A stretch of 64,000 nucleotides of DNA from Miscanthus floridulus (taxonomy: Eukaryota; Streptophyta; Magnoliopsida; Poales; Poaceae): the NCBI RefSeq assembly GCF_019320115.1, contig NC_089584.1:100550320-100614319 (forward strand), in the 5' to 3' direction. The notes beneath the pieces were generated by a model. It had not been told where the DNA came from. It saw only the letters and a program-made list of their open reading frames with translations, and searched no databases. Positions 12,099 through 24,072 of this stretch are shown here, piece by piece. How positions within the stretch are numbered: position 1 is the stretch's first letter; each line of letters starts with the position of its first letter. A program made the translations under genes and the position numbers.

Positions 12099-15035
12099 TG
12101 TCGCAGAACCGACCAATTTATAAGAGTATAAGTACAATGGCAGCCCACAAGCGGTCGCACTGTCATACTTGAGCCCATATAAACCTGGTAGTCTGTCGTG
12201 TACCACGACGGGTCTCGATAAACGATCCACAACAACCAAGATCATACATGATTCAACATACTTGTCATATATTACATAAAATTCGTAGATACTTTTCCAT
12301 CATTAGAGTATGAAATAGAGTTATTACAAACCAAGTTTGATAGATAATAGCAGAAGCAAATTAAGTTTGAAAGTAGCATTTGCCAATATAGTTTAATAGA
12401 GTGCCAACATACGATCACAGTCCACAAAAGCATGTAGAGTGATTGATAAAGAAGCCTGCCCAAGGCTTACTCCTCATCCACAGCGGGATAGAAGCAACTC
12501 TTGCAATACCTATGATAAACTGTGCCATCTGCAACAATGGGAAATAAAACCCTGAGTACGAGAAGGTACTCAGCTAGACTTACCCATCATAAACCAGAAA
12601 TAAATTGACTCCAAGGGTTATGCAAGGCTGTATAAGTGGAGATAGCTTGACAATATTTGCATAAAAAGCGATTAACTTTAGTTATACAATTATAATTCCG
12701 TTATCAAGTTATCTATAACTATCCATCTCTAAATTAGCAACTATCTTGTGCCAAACATGTGGTATATCATTTTAAGAGCATACAATAGTAACCATAGCAG
12801 GTATTGTAATTCCATGTTTATCCGGACCATCATATTCCATAATACAATTACTACGAGGTTGGAGCTAGCCAAGTTTCTCACTATCCGGGAGAGACGACGA
12901 TTCGAATCGATTTCAACCAGCTGTGAATTTATTCCTAAAACAAACCCGATCTACCAGCCATGGTATCCTTAGGTCACCTTTGGTACAACTCAAGTACATA
13001 TTTTGCGGGTTTGCCCAGCGCCGCACAATCAGGGATAACCAAATGCTAGGATGTTCAGGCCCAGCCTGCCCTTAGGCTCAGTCTAGCTTCCCCACACATC
13101 CTTACTACTATCTAGAGTGTGCACTCTTATAGAGCGGGGCCTGGCCTGAGTTGAGCTACTCGGCTTCGCGGTTGGAACGAGTTATCCGGCCAGCTAAGTG
13201 ATAGGCATGCGTTCAATCTTGTCAAAAGGTCCAACGACAGTACAGTCCTTAATCGGCACAGACGGAATCACATGAGTCAACCTACCACAGACTCCACCCG
13301 GCCTCGATTTACATTACCCCATGGTTCTTTTTCATGATAGCAAATATAGCCAACCGTGCTTCGGTATCCACCTATATCTTGCAGGTGACAGGAAATCACC
13401 CGACTTCTACCGGTCTAAGCATGGCTAAGCATATATTCGATCCTAGACCTACATAGGGTTAAAGGTATATTTCTGGACAAGAAAATTATATGCATCAAGT
13501 GGTTCCAATCAACTCTTATAACCTAATGCATCAATCATAAAGGACTCGAGTAATATTTTGTAAAATACTAGGAGACTTATAATGCTCCGGGGCTTGCCTT
13601 TCAGAAAGAAAGTGGGGCGGTGGTCAGGACACTCTGGAAGCTCTTCTGGGGTCTGCTCCTCGCTTTCGGGAGCTGCGGCTTGAGGAATCTCCTGCTGGTC
13701 CCCTTCCTCTCCTTCGTTGAATTACAGCAACATTATCTCCTCTGTCGATCCTATATGTATGAATATGGCATAAGATATTGTGAATGCATATATGCTGACA
13801 AGTATAGTATGATGACACATGATGAATGCATTCATGTAAGTATTCTTAATAGCATGGTGTTAACGTAATAACAAGTGTATCATAATTTACTGAGTATGTG
13901 CATATCTCTTCTTGATCACTTAATCAAACACTTCAACAATTCATTTACTATACCACAAACAACAGCTACTTGTTTTACTCATTACTGAAGTTCTACTTAT
14001 CCAAATGCTGTGATCTTGGACTTTCTGGAAATATTATAAAATTGTCTACAACTCTTATTTAATCACCAAAAGCTAATTCGCAATCTATCTTAACCAAAAC
14101 AGACAATCAATCCAGTGCTGTCCAGAAATTCCAGAGAGCGAGTATTTCGGAATACTAACTTTAAACAACTATAACTCCTAAACCCTTTGGCCTATTATCC
14201 TGAAATTTTGACACAAGATATATGAAGAAGTTACCTACAACTTTGTTATTAACCATTTTTACAGCAAACATCATTCTTACTATGCAACATACCAAACCAC
14301 AAAATCTGTCCAAAAACTCTTCTCACCCGAATTATAAAGCAACGATATTTCTATTGCCTATAAACATTCCAAATTTGACCTCACCAATCATACCAATAGT
14401 ACAAGGACATCAAATACACTCAATGAAACATAATGGCCATGCCCAAACTATTTATTTAAATGCCTTTATCAATTTACTAAGATACTTAGGTTAAATAATA
14501 AACATATACCAACTGTACATCATAAATTCTCAGAAATTTACAGTGGCTTACTAGTGCTACCAATAGACTATTGTAAAAGTTTCATGCCATTTTACCAAGT
14601 AAAACATCCTATGCAAAAATAACAAGGCATAAAGGCTTAAAATAACATAAATAGGAAACCCTAGTGAAAAGTGTCAAACAACAAATTTTATATTTTTTCT
14701 TAGCATCCATAAGGTACTAGGACAACCTCCAATAAATTTCATGAGCATTGGATTCATAGATAATTTATAACAATTCACATAAGGATCACCTAATTATAAA
14801 AGGAAAATCTATAACACAAAAACTATTCATGCACTGATCCTCAAATTTTTACCAAAGCTTATACTTATCAAGAAAAGCTCACCATATAAATTTCATAATT
14901 TTTGGAGCACAGGAACTCTAGATATAAATTAAACAAGTTTGCATTCATTTAAAAACACATTTCAAGTTTCAATTTAATTCTTCCAGAAACTCTACTACAA
15001 GTGCTAATATTATATTTTCTCTAAATACTACACTT
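12099..15035 (-). repeat. Right (5') LTR of the Tekay-like element, first segment
   Basis: Matches 760-3690 almost base for base. It is interrupted after CACTT (15031-15035), the target duplication of the nested copia element. The uninterrupted left LTR reads straight through this site (ACTACACTTCACCAAG near 3690). Confidence 0.92.
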
Positions 15036-16524
15036 TGAAAGGATCAAGATGCCCAAGAGGGGGGGGGTGAATTGGGCTAATTACAAATTTCTTTGCAATA
15101 AACAAATCCTATGGTTAGCCCAATTAACCCCTTGTGCCTAGAAAGTGTTTCTATTGATCTAACACACAAAAGTTTAGCACCCTAAGTTCCAATCCTACTC
15201 TAGCATGACAATTTTAGGAATGTAAAAGACAAGTATTGAATTGCTCAAAGTAAATGCTTAAAGTAAAGAGAGGAGAAGGAACGCAGCGATGTTTTGCCGA
15301 GATATCGGAGAGTCACCACTCCCCACTAGTCCTCGTTGGAGCACCCGCGCAAGGGTGTAGCTCCCCTTTAATCCGCGCAAGGATCAAGTGCTCTCTACGG
15401 GTTGATTCTTTGACACTCCGTCGCGGTGAATCACCCACAACCACTCACAACTTGAGTTAGGTCACCCACAAGCTCCGCCGGATGATCACCAAACTCCCAA
15501 TCACCACCAAGCCATCTAGGTGATGGCGATCACCAAGAGTAACAAGCACGAACTCTCACTTGACCACGACAAGCCTAATGAGAAGGGTGGATGCACACTT
15601 TGCTACTCTTGCTTCACTAATGAGGGCTCTCTTTGGGATTCTCAAATCTCAATCACCTCACTAGGACCTTGCTCTTCTTGGCACTCTCAAACGTGTTTCT
15701 CAGCTGTTGGAATGAGCAAAAGTACCCCCACACACGAATGGATGTGGTATTTATAACATGGGCTAAAAAACGAACCGTTATGTGCCTCTGCGGGGGTGAC
15801 CGGATGCTCCGGTCATGTTGACCGGACGCGCCAGTCAGTTCACCCTAAAACCCAGTGTTTACAGTGTGACCGGACGCTGGCCAGCGTCTGGTCAGCACTG
15901 ACCGGACGCGTCCGGTCGCAATTGACCCTCACTAGAACCTTTCTGATGTCGACCGGACACTGGCCCTCAGCGTCTGGTCACTTCACTTCTTAGCGTTCGG
16001 TCACATCCAGACGACTCACCTTGATCAAATTAACTGACTGGACTCTGAGCCAGCATTCGGTCACACCGAAGCCAGCGTCCGGTCAGTATTTGACCCTCCA
16101 TTCACCTCCAACTCTCGATCATATGTGAATGAAGTTTGCTCCATTGGATCTAAGGACTATTTTGGATCTACCTAGCGCTAGTTTTAGCAAGTGTACACCA
16201 CACCTAACCCACTAGACTTACCTAGGTCAAGCTACCCATCCGTATCCCCCTTAATAGTATGGCCAAAGGAAAAACAAAGTCCTAAACTACTCTAAGTGTC
16301 ACTCCAACTCCAATCGACACTTAGAACTACTCCATCCTTAACCTTGTCGTCCATCCTTTGAAAACTGAAATGATTTCCATCATAGGGGCATGAACATCAT
16401 GATAACCCAATCGATCTCCATTACCGTGACCTAACTTAATTGCCTCTGCAAAACACATGTTAGTCATAGTAATCACGTATTGTCATTAATCACCGAAACC
16501 CAACTAGGGGCCTAGATGCTTTCA
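15036..16524 (-). repeat. Left (3') LTR of the SIRE-like element
   Basis: 1,489-bp LTR, plus strand TGAAAGGATCAAG...GATGCTTTCA. It contains a run of nine G near 15060 and a cluster of GACCGGACGC-like motifs at about 15797-16090. Its partner is 26500-27962. Confidence 0.93.
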
Positions 16525-16537
16525 ATCTCTCCCTTTT
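16525..16537 (-). promoter_or_regulatory. Polypurine tract of the SIRE-like element
   Basis: The minus strand reads AAAAGGGAGAGAT directly before the TGAAAGCATC start of the 3' LTR. Position and composition fit the plus-strand primer. The following 480 bp up to 17019 has no gene that I can see. Confidence 0.75.
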
Positions 16538-17019
16538 GGTGATTGATGACAATACCACCTCGAGTATGTGAAAGAGATGAGGTTTTTAACATGCTTGGTT
16601 CATATAAGCTTTTGGCAATAAGAACAAAAGTGTTAGGCAAGCTTATATGACCCAAGCCGACATGATGTACTCAAAAGATATGAAATAACCATGAGTACAA
16701 GTAATAAAGCTCATTTGCATTGGAGTAAAACACGGAAGCAAAGGCAAGTGAGCATAGCACAAGTGATATGACATATAAATGATTCAAAGTAGAGAGCACA
16801 CATGTCACATATCACGATCACATAGATATCACTATCACATAGATATAGTTTAATGCATAGAAGTAAACACACGACGAATGCATAAGAGTGTATCACACAT
16901 AAAACTCCAAATGTACTAGATAATAAGCTACTAAGTAAACTAAGCTCCCCCTAAATAGTCGCTCCCCCTAAGACTATCATACTCAAACCCTCTCCCCCTT
17001 TGGCGTCAAACACCAAAAC

Positions 17020-19477
17020 CTAAGGGTCGGTTGGCGAGGCTGCAGCGGACGAGCCAGGCGCTAAGGTACGAGGAGCAAGCTGAAACTGGGTGCCATCATC
17101 ATCTGACCCTAAGCTCTGAGCAGTCTGACCCTCTGTAGCTAGAAGCGATGCTAAAGCAGTCTGGGTCAGATCAGGAACTAGAGCCGCTGTAGGTTGTGCT
17201 GGTATGACTGAAGTAGCTGGCTCTGATGATGCCACTAAGGAAGGGAGCGTCTCTATAGTTGCTGTGATAGGTGCAGCTATAGAAGGACCTAGGACATGCA
17301 AGTAGGGAGGAGTAGGCTACCCTATCAACTCACTGAAGGAAGCACCAAGGCTCCTAGACAGTGTAGTCTCTAGCACTAGCAGTGAGGGTGTCTCAGCCGG
17401 TGTGAAGCCCATATGAAGAGGTGTGAACTATGGGGCTATCACTGGCGAAGCAAAATACTAGGACACCTGCTCTGTAGGTGAAGCAAACTGTGCTGGTGGC
17501 TGTCCCTAACTCTGAAGCCCACTAGGATGTAATGCTAGAGTCATCGAAGTGGTGGCAGGCTAACCAAGCTAGGGCGAAGGCTGTGGCGGTGGAGCCCTAA
17601 TCGCTGTCACTACATGCTGCATGAATCTGAGAAGCTGCTGCTGCATGAGAAGCTGCTACTGATGCATGGCCTGCTGCTGCTGCTGGATGGCCTGCTGCTG
17701 GTGTTGGAACTCATCCTGCCGAGTCTGAAACTATGCAAAAGTGGCAGCGGTCTCCTAAGCATGGCGTGCCTGATCCTGCCTCATCCGCTCAAGTATAGCA
17801 AGGAGAGCGGGGTCTGTCTGCAGTGTAGGTGGAGATGAACTAGAGCTGCCGGCCTCATGATCATGTTGACATGTAGGCATCTGAGGAATGTCCTGGTAGT
17901 CCTCATCTAAGCTGTCACTAGGGTTGCTCTCGACCATCCCCTCTTGCTGAGCAAGCTCCTCCTCCTCAGTAGCTGCAATACCCCTGATAATAGCATCCTA
18001 CTAGGCTACAGTCTCAGGTACATCTGGACGACGACACGGCTAACTAGGTGCCTATGGTGTACTATGGCGGATCATCTGAGTCAAGTTGTATGTAGGGAAC
18101 TCTATAGTAGCACTACTGTACTCAGCTAACATCTCAGGCGACCTCACTGTAACTGCCCTGTGAATAAGAAATGTGATTCAATGGGCATAGGGCAACTATC
18201 GATGACCTCTGAACCCCTCAGCAATAGTGTCCTCCATCTCTAATAGAAAGAGATCCCAAATGTCAAATATGGTCTGCTGCATCGGGGAGTTGAGAAGCCA
18301 TAGCTGCAAGCGAGTCAAGCCCTCATGATACCCCATCCTTAGAATCAAGGTCCTCCTCATAATGGCATCCAGCACTCTAGCTGTAGGAGTGAGATCACTG
18401 GGAGTCTTGCTCGACCCCTCGCCAAAAGGCTCCTTGAAGCAGTGGCGAACCAAATCTGTGGGAGGCACCATACCGCCATGAGGGCATCTGGGAGGCCCTA
18501 TTTGTCCATAGCAAACATCATGTAACCTGATAGGCTGCTCCTGAAGCCTAAGTATCTCCCTGACTCTAGTGCTCGTCAGCCTATAATCCCTGCCTCTGAA
18601 TGCAAAGTGAATGTATCTGTGTTGCGGGTCAATCCATAGAGTAGCATAGAATTGACGGACCCAAGATGGAACATATAATCCTGTCCGTCCAATCAAGTCT
18701 GTCAGCCCTAGCAAGTATGTAAGGTAGGGGCGAATGTGCTCTCCAACTGCTGCAACTATAGACTCAATGTTGCACACCCTCTGAGGTCTGAATACAGCTC
18801 CACTGTTAAGATATACATTGTAGAAATCCTCCTGGAGTGGTGTGTAGAAGTCCTCTGATGCTCTATCATCCCTCCTCGGTGGAAACCACTGCTCAAACTC
18901 CACAAACCTGAGCTACTGCACCTACTTGGCCATGGCGGCCCTCAAGTCCAAGTGTGTCACAGGAGGCAGACCCTGTGGTCTGGGCGGTGAACGAGAACCC
19001 CTCCGCTGTGTATCCGCCCTCGGCGTGACTAGAGCACGAGTACGACCAGAGCGGCGAAGCTATGGCTGAGGTGCCTGCTCTGTCTCCTCGGCCTGCTGTC
19101 CCTCCTGAGTCGGCTCTACTGACGGTGAATGCTGCTGTGACTCCCCTGAGGCTGACCCTCATCAATGGCAACACGCCATCCTCCAATCATGACAGTCCCA
19201 GGTGGACCACCATGAAGGCGCTCAACCCGCTCAACTATAGCCCTTGCTTCTGGTGAAAGCTGATCTGCAATCCGGACTCCACTATGAGCACCTCCTCTCT
19301 TGGCACGCTCTACAGCCTCTGCAACTGCGGCTGCTCTAGCTATCTCTGCATCTGGGTACTTGCACTTCTTTGTTGTAGTCTTCTTCATCGCCTTGCCTTT
19401 AGGATCTGCAGGCAAGCGAGGCGGATGCCTCGGATCCTCATCATTCGGACCGCCCCCACATTCTTAATGCGAACCAT
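17020..19477 (-). pseudogene. Third ORF downstream of pol in the SIRE-like element
   Basis: Broken minus-strand ORF of about 2.4 kb. The start is probably at 19477. It has a basic N-terminus (KKTTTKKCKYPD near 19360-19400) and a central globular part at 18196-18903 (235 codons; GRTGLYVPSWVRQFYATLW). A Q-, A- and P-rich tail follows (polyQ from CAG/CTG runs near 17630-17720), ending at 17020. Stops and frameshifts separate these parts. SIRE-type elements often carry an 'envelope-like' ORF here, but I see no signal peptide or membrane segment. The central part instead resembles the loosely defined 'putative plant transposon protein' families of grasses. Function unknown. Confidence 0.65.
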
Positions 19478-20911
19478 CGGTTGAATCTGAAGAGAACAAC
19501 TGCCACTAACAAGAGACAACTGTCGACTGTCACTTCTGAGGCTTAGCCTCGATATGTACTCGCGAGCTTGGCCCCAAGTTAACTGACAACTGCCACTGAG
19601 ACCTCAACAACACTGACTCGCTGCACGATGGAATAGATCGGGTTTATAAATAATAACACTAAATATAGAGATGTGAAACCCTAATAGAGCAAGCAATTGG
19701 GTACAAAATTGAATCGAAGGCTTGCTACCTGACGAACCGGCGACCCGAGAAGAAGAGAAACAACGCACGGGGAACCACCGAATCATGAGGCTAGGGTTAG
19801 GATTTGGCGACGCACAGCGGCACTAGAGGCATAATGTGAGCACTAGAGATTGCACGTGATGGCAGCAGGGACTCCGGTGCTGGCGGAGCTGGTCAGCCGC
19901 TTGTCGACGTGGATCGGTGGCGGCGCTAGCGGCGCTAGCGGCGCTGGTGGGTAGGACGTGGCGTGGCGCAGGGAGCACGGTGGCTCAGGCATGGCGTGCG
20001 GGAGCAGGGCGGCGGCACGCGGGCTCGGGAAGAAGCGACGCGGGGGTAGCGGGTGACGTAGGAGCAGCGGCTGCGATAGCATGGGAAGGCTGGCTCGGTG
20101 GCTTGGTGAGGTTGCGGAGGCGGCGATGCGGGCGGAATAGGGCAAGGACATGTGGTAGCTCGCGGTTATAAGGGTCCCCGACGGAGTTGGATAAGGAAAG
20201 AAGAAAGGAGTTCGTAAGCTGCACAAAACCTATTGACCGGACACTCTGGTGGCAGTGACCGGACGCTGCCACCCAGCGTCCAGTTGATTCTAGAGAGGTC
20301 CAAATCCTCTGGAATCGCGACCGGACGCATCCAGTGGACACTGACTGGATGTAGCCAGAGTCCGGTCACCTTTCCTTGATGCCTTCTTGCTTGACCGAAC
20401 GCTGAAGCTCCATATGACTGGACGCTGGGAAAACACTATTTTAGCGTCCGATCACTCCTTCACAGCAGCTGTTCACCTCCTGTGAACTGACCGGACGCTA
20501 GACATCAGAGTCCGGTCACTCCTTTCCAGCGAATCTTCAAAGTCCTTCATGCTGCCTGTTCCCAATCAAGTCCCAACTCAAATAAGATCCAAATAAACAC
20601 CAATTGGGACTGATATGAGTGACCTCTCTCAAACCCTCATGTTTTTCAAAAATATTTTGCCTTATGCTATAAATCTTTTTAAGAAAATAGGCAATAAGAG
20701 GGCAATTTGAAGACAAACGACAAAACAACATTCATGCATATGCAATGCAATACTTGTAAGTAAATCTAGTTTCTTGTCAAGTTTGATCCAAGGTTAAGCT
20801 TCTTCACACGCTTTTTGGCGGTTATCTTAACCATGTTAGACAAGCCCTATAAGCATTACAAAACATTAAACATGTTGTATATTACAATGCAATGCAAGGG
20901 ACAACACAAGC
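19478..20911. other. Spacer between pol and the third ORF of the SIRE-like element
   Basis: About 1.4 kb without a supported gene. 19860-20170 is GC-rich with GGCGCTAGC repeats (near 19920-19940). 20225-20530 holds a cluster of GACCGGACGC and GCGTCCGGTC motifs like those in the LTRs of the same family. It could contain a promoter or splice acceptor for the third ORF, which is inference only. Confidence 0.5.
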
Positions 20912-22330
20912 TCATCTTTTAGTAAAGTTGCTAAAATCAAGAACATTTAGCTCATTCCGCAATCTACAAAATGTTGCCTCATCTAGTGGTTTAGTGAAGA
21001 TATCCGCCAATTGATCCTCGGTCCTTACACCTTCTAATGATATATCATTCTTTGCAACATGATCTCTAATAAAGTGATGACGGATATCTATGTGCTTGGT
21101 GCAAGAGTGTTGAACCGGATTATTTGCAAGTTTTACTGCACTTTCATTGTCGCACAAAAGAGGTACTTTTTCTAGAACTACACCATAGTCTAGCAAAGTT
21201 TGTTTCATGTAAAGTATTTGTGCACAACAAGCACCCGCGGCAATGTATTCTGCTTCGGCGGTGGACAAAGCCACACTATTTTTCTTCTTGGAGGACCAAG
21301 ACACAAGTGATCTACCAAGCAAATGGCACCCTCTGGATGTGCTTTTTCTATCAACTTTGCAACCAGCATAATCCGAATAGGAATAGCCAACTAACTCAAA
21401 TATAGCTCCTTTGGGATACCAAAGGCCAATGCTTGGTGTGTGCTTAAGATACCTAAGGATTCTTTTAATGGCAATCAAATGAGTTTCCTTTGGATTAGCT
21501 TGAAATCTAGCACACATACACACACTAAACATGATGTTGGGCCTAGATGCGGTCAAATATAACAAGCTACCAATCATAGAGCGGTAGAGAGTTTGATCAA
21601 CTAGGTTACCTCCCTCATCTAGGTCGAGATGTCCATTAGTTGGCATTAGTGTCTTGATTGGCTTACATTCATCCATCTTGAATCTCTTGAGAAGATCATT
21701 TGTATATTTCTCTTGAGAGATGAAAATCCCTTCTCTCATTTGCTTGACTTGAAAACCAAGAAAGAATGTAAGCTCTCCAATCATTGACATCTTGAACTCC
21801 TTCGACATCAATTCACCAAACTCTTTGCAAGAATCTTCATTTGATGATCCAAAGATGATATCATCAACATACACTTGACAAATGAAGATATGCCCATCAA
21901 GCTTCTTGGTGAATAGTGTGGTGTCGACCTTCCCAATGGTGAAGCCCTTCTCAATGAGGAAGTCCTAAAGGTGCTCATACCAAGCTCTTGGGGCTTGCTT
22001 AAGCCCATATAATGCCTTGGACAACCTATAAACATGATTAGGATATCTAGGGTCTTCAAACCCGGGAGGTTGATCAACATAGACTAGTTCATTGATAAAG
22101 CCATTTAAAAATGCACTTTTTACATCCATTTGATAAAGTTTCATTTCATGATGTGATGCATATGCAAGGAGGATATAGATGGCTTCTAATCTTGCAACCG
22201 GTGCAAAGGTCTCTCCAAAATCCAAACCTTCAACTTGAGAGAACCCCTTTGCAACTAGTCTTGCCTTGTTCCTCACAACAACACCTTGATTGCAGGTGAA
22301 GTTGTTCAACTCTTCATGCATTGCATTTAT
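20912..22330 (-). pseudogene. Reverse transcriptase and RNase H of the SIRE-like element
   Basis: The segments 21965-22321 and 20912-21874 are in one reading frame separated by a TAG near 21965. RT motifs include [12 protein letters not shown] and the catalytic YVDD box (about 21858-21872). RNase H shows STAEAEY (near 21245) and the copia hallmark ADIFTKPL (near 20990). The ORF ends at 20912. A TAG upstream near 22331, at a place where the copia family has Trp, separates it from integrase. The enzymes would make the cDNA. The stops prevent a full polyprotein. Confidence 0.9.
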
Positions 22331-24058
22331 CTAATCCAGATTTTGAAGAGCTTCTTCTACCTTAGTAGGCTCAAAGCAAGAGACAAAAGAGTGATGAGCA
22401 ATAAATGAAGCAAGTTTTTGTGAGCGAGTCATTACACCCTTTGATGGACTCCCTATGATGAGATCTTGTGGATGATATTGTAGTAGAGGTGTATTTCTTC
22501 TATTGACCACTTGAGGAGGAGGTTGTGGAGCATCAACATCTTGTGCTTGTACCACCATTTGATCATGAGAGACATGAGTGTCTTCATTTTCTACTCTCCC
22601 ATCTTTATCACCATCTTGTGGCACACTTGATGAAGAAGGTGGTTTAATCACTTGTACATCATCTTCATCATCTTTAGGCTTGATGTCTCCAACCAGAATG
22701 TTCTTCATAGCCTCCCTCAATGGTTCATCACCTACATCATCAAGATTCTCATGTGCTCTTTGGGAGCTGTTAGATTCATCAAATTCCACATCATATGTTT
22801 CTTCAACTAAGCCGGTGGCATGATTAAATACTCTATATGCTTTGGACTTTGATGAGTAACCAACAAGAAAACCAATATCACAACGTCTTTGAAACTTCCC
22901 TAGATGTTGGCGCTTCTTGTAGATGTAGCATTTGCAACCAAACACCCTAAAGAAGGAGACGTCCGGCTTCTTCCCATTAAGCAACTCATAAGGTGTCTTG
23001 CCAAGGAACTTTTGAAGGAATAGGCGGTTTGATGCATAGCAGGCGGTGTTGATAGCTTCCGCCCATAGAGCTTCAGGGGTGTTGTACTCATCAAGCATTG
23101 TTCTTGCAAGAGTGATCAATGTCCGGTTCTTCCTCTCAACTACACCATTTTGTTGAGGAGTATATGTTGCGGAGACCTCATGCTTGATCCCAACTTCATC
23201 ACAATAGGCTTCTATGTTTATGTTGTCAAATTCCTTCCCATTGTCACTTCTTATCTTCTTAAGCTTCACTTCAAATTCATTTTGTGCTCTCTTGGCAAAC
23301 TTCTTGAAACAAGATGCAACTTCGGATTTGTCATGAAGGAAGAATACCCATGTATATCTTGAATAGTCATCAACAATCACAAGACAATAAAGATTTCCTC
23401 CCAAACTCTTGTATGTTGTTGGTCCAAATAAATCCATATGAAGGAGTTCTAGCACTCTTGCGGTTGACATGAAAGCTTTTGTTGGATGGGTATTTGCAAC
23501 TTGCTTGCTGGCTTAACAAGCACTACAAAGCTTGTCCTTCTCAAACTTCACATCCTTCAACCCTCTCACCAAATCATTCTTCATTAGCTTCTTGAGTGAG
23601 CTCATCCCAACATGAGCAAGTCTTCTATGCCATAGCCACCCAATTGTTGTTTTGGTGAATAGGCATGTCTTCAAGTTTGCATCTTCGGAGGTGAAGTCCA
23701 CTAGATATAGGTTGTTGTATCTAAATCCTTTGAATATCACATGATCATCATCCTTGTTGGATACAACAACCTCCTTCTCGGTAAACAAGCATTGGAAGCC
23801 AAGATCACACAATTGTCCAACGGATAGCAAGTTGAAACTCAATGAAGCAACATATAGCACATTGGAGATGGAATGATCATTTGATATAGCCACTTTGCCC
23901 AATCCTTTGACCTTGCCCTTTGAGTTATCTCCAAATGTGATTCTTTCTTGTCCATCTACTTCTTCATCTAGTGAGGTGAACATACGAGGATCACCGGTCA
24001 TATGTTGTGTGCAACCACTATCAATAACCCAATGACTTCCACCGGTCTTGTAGTTCAC
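22331..24058 (-). pseudogene. Protease and integrase of the SIRE-like element
   Basis: 23513-24058 holds the aspartic protease motif DSGCTQHM (about 24000-24023) and the GAG-pre-integrase box with HRRLAHVG near 23620. 22331-23470 holds the integrase core with LLHMDLFGP, DDYSRYTWVFF, a YTPQQNGVVERKNRT box, and a long variable C-terminus. A TAA at about 23513-23515 interrupts the frame where CAA or CAG would be expected. Integrase lies upstream of RT, the diagnostic order for Ty1/copia. Confidence 0.9.
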
Positions 24059-24072
24059 CTACACACAAGAGA

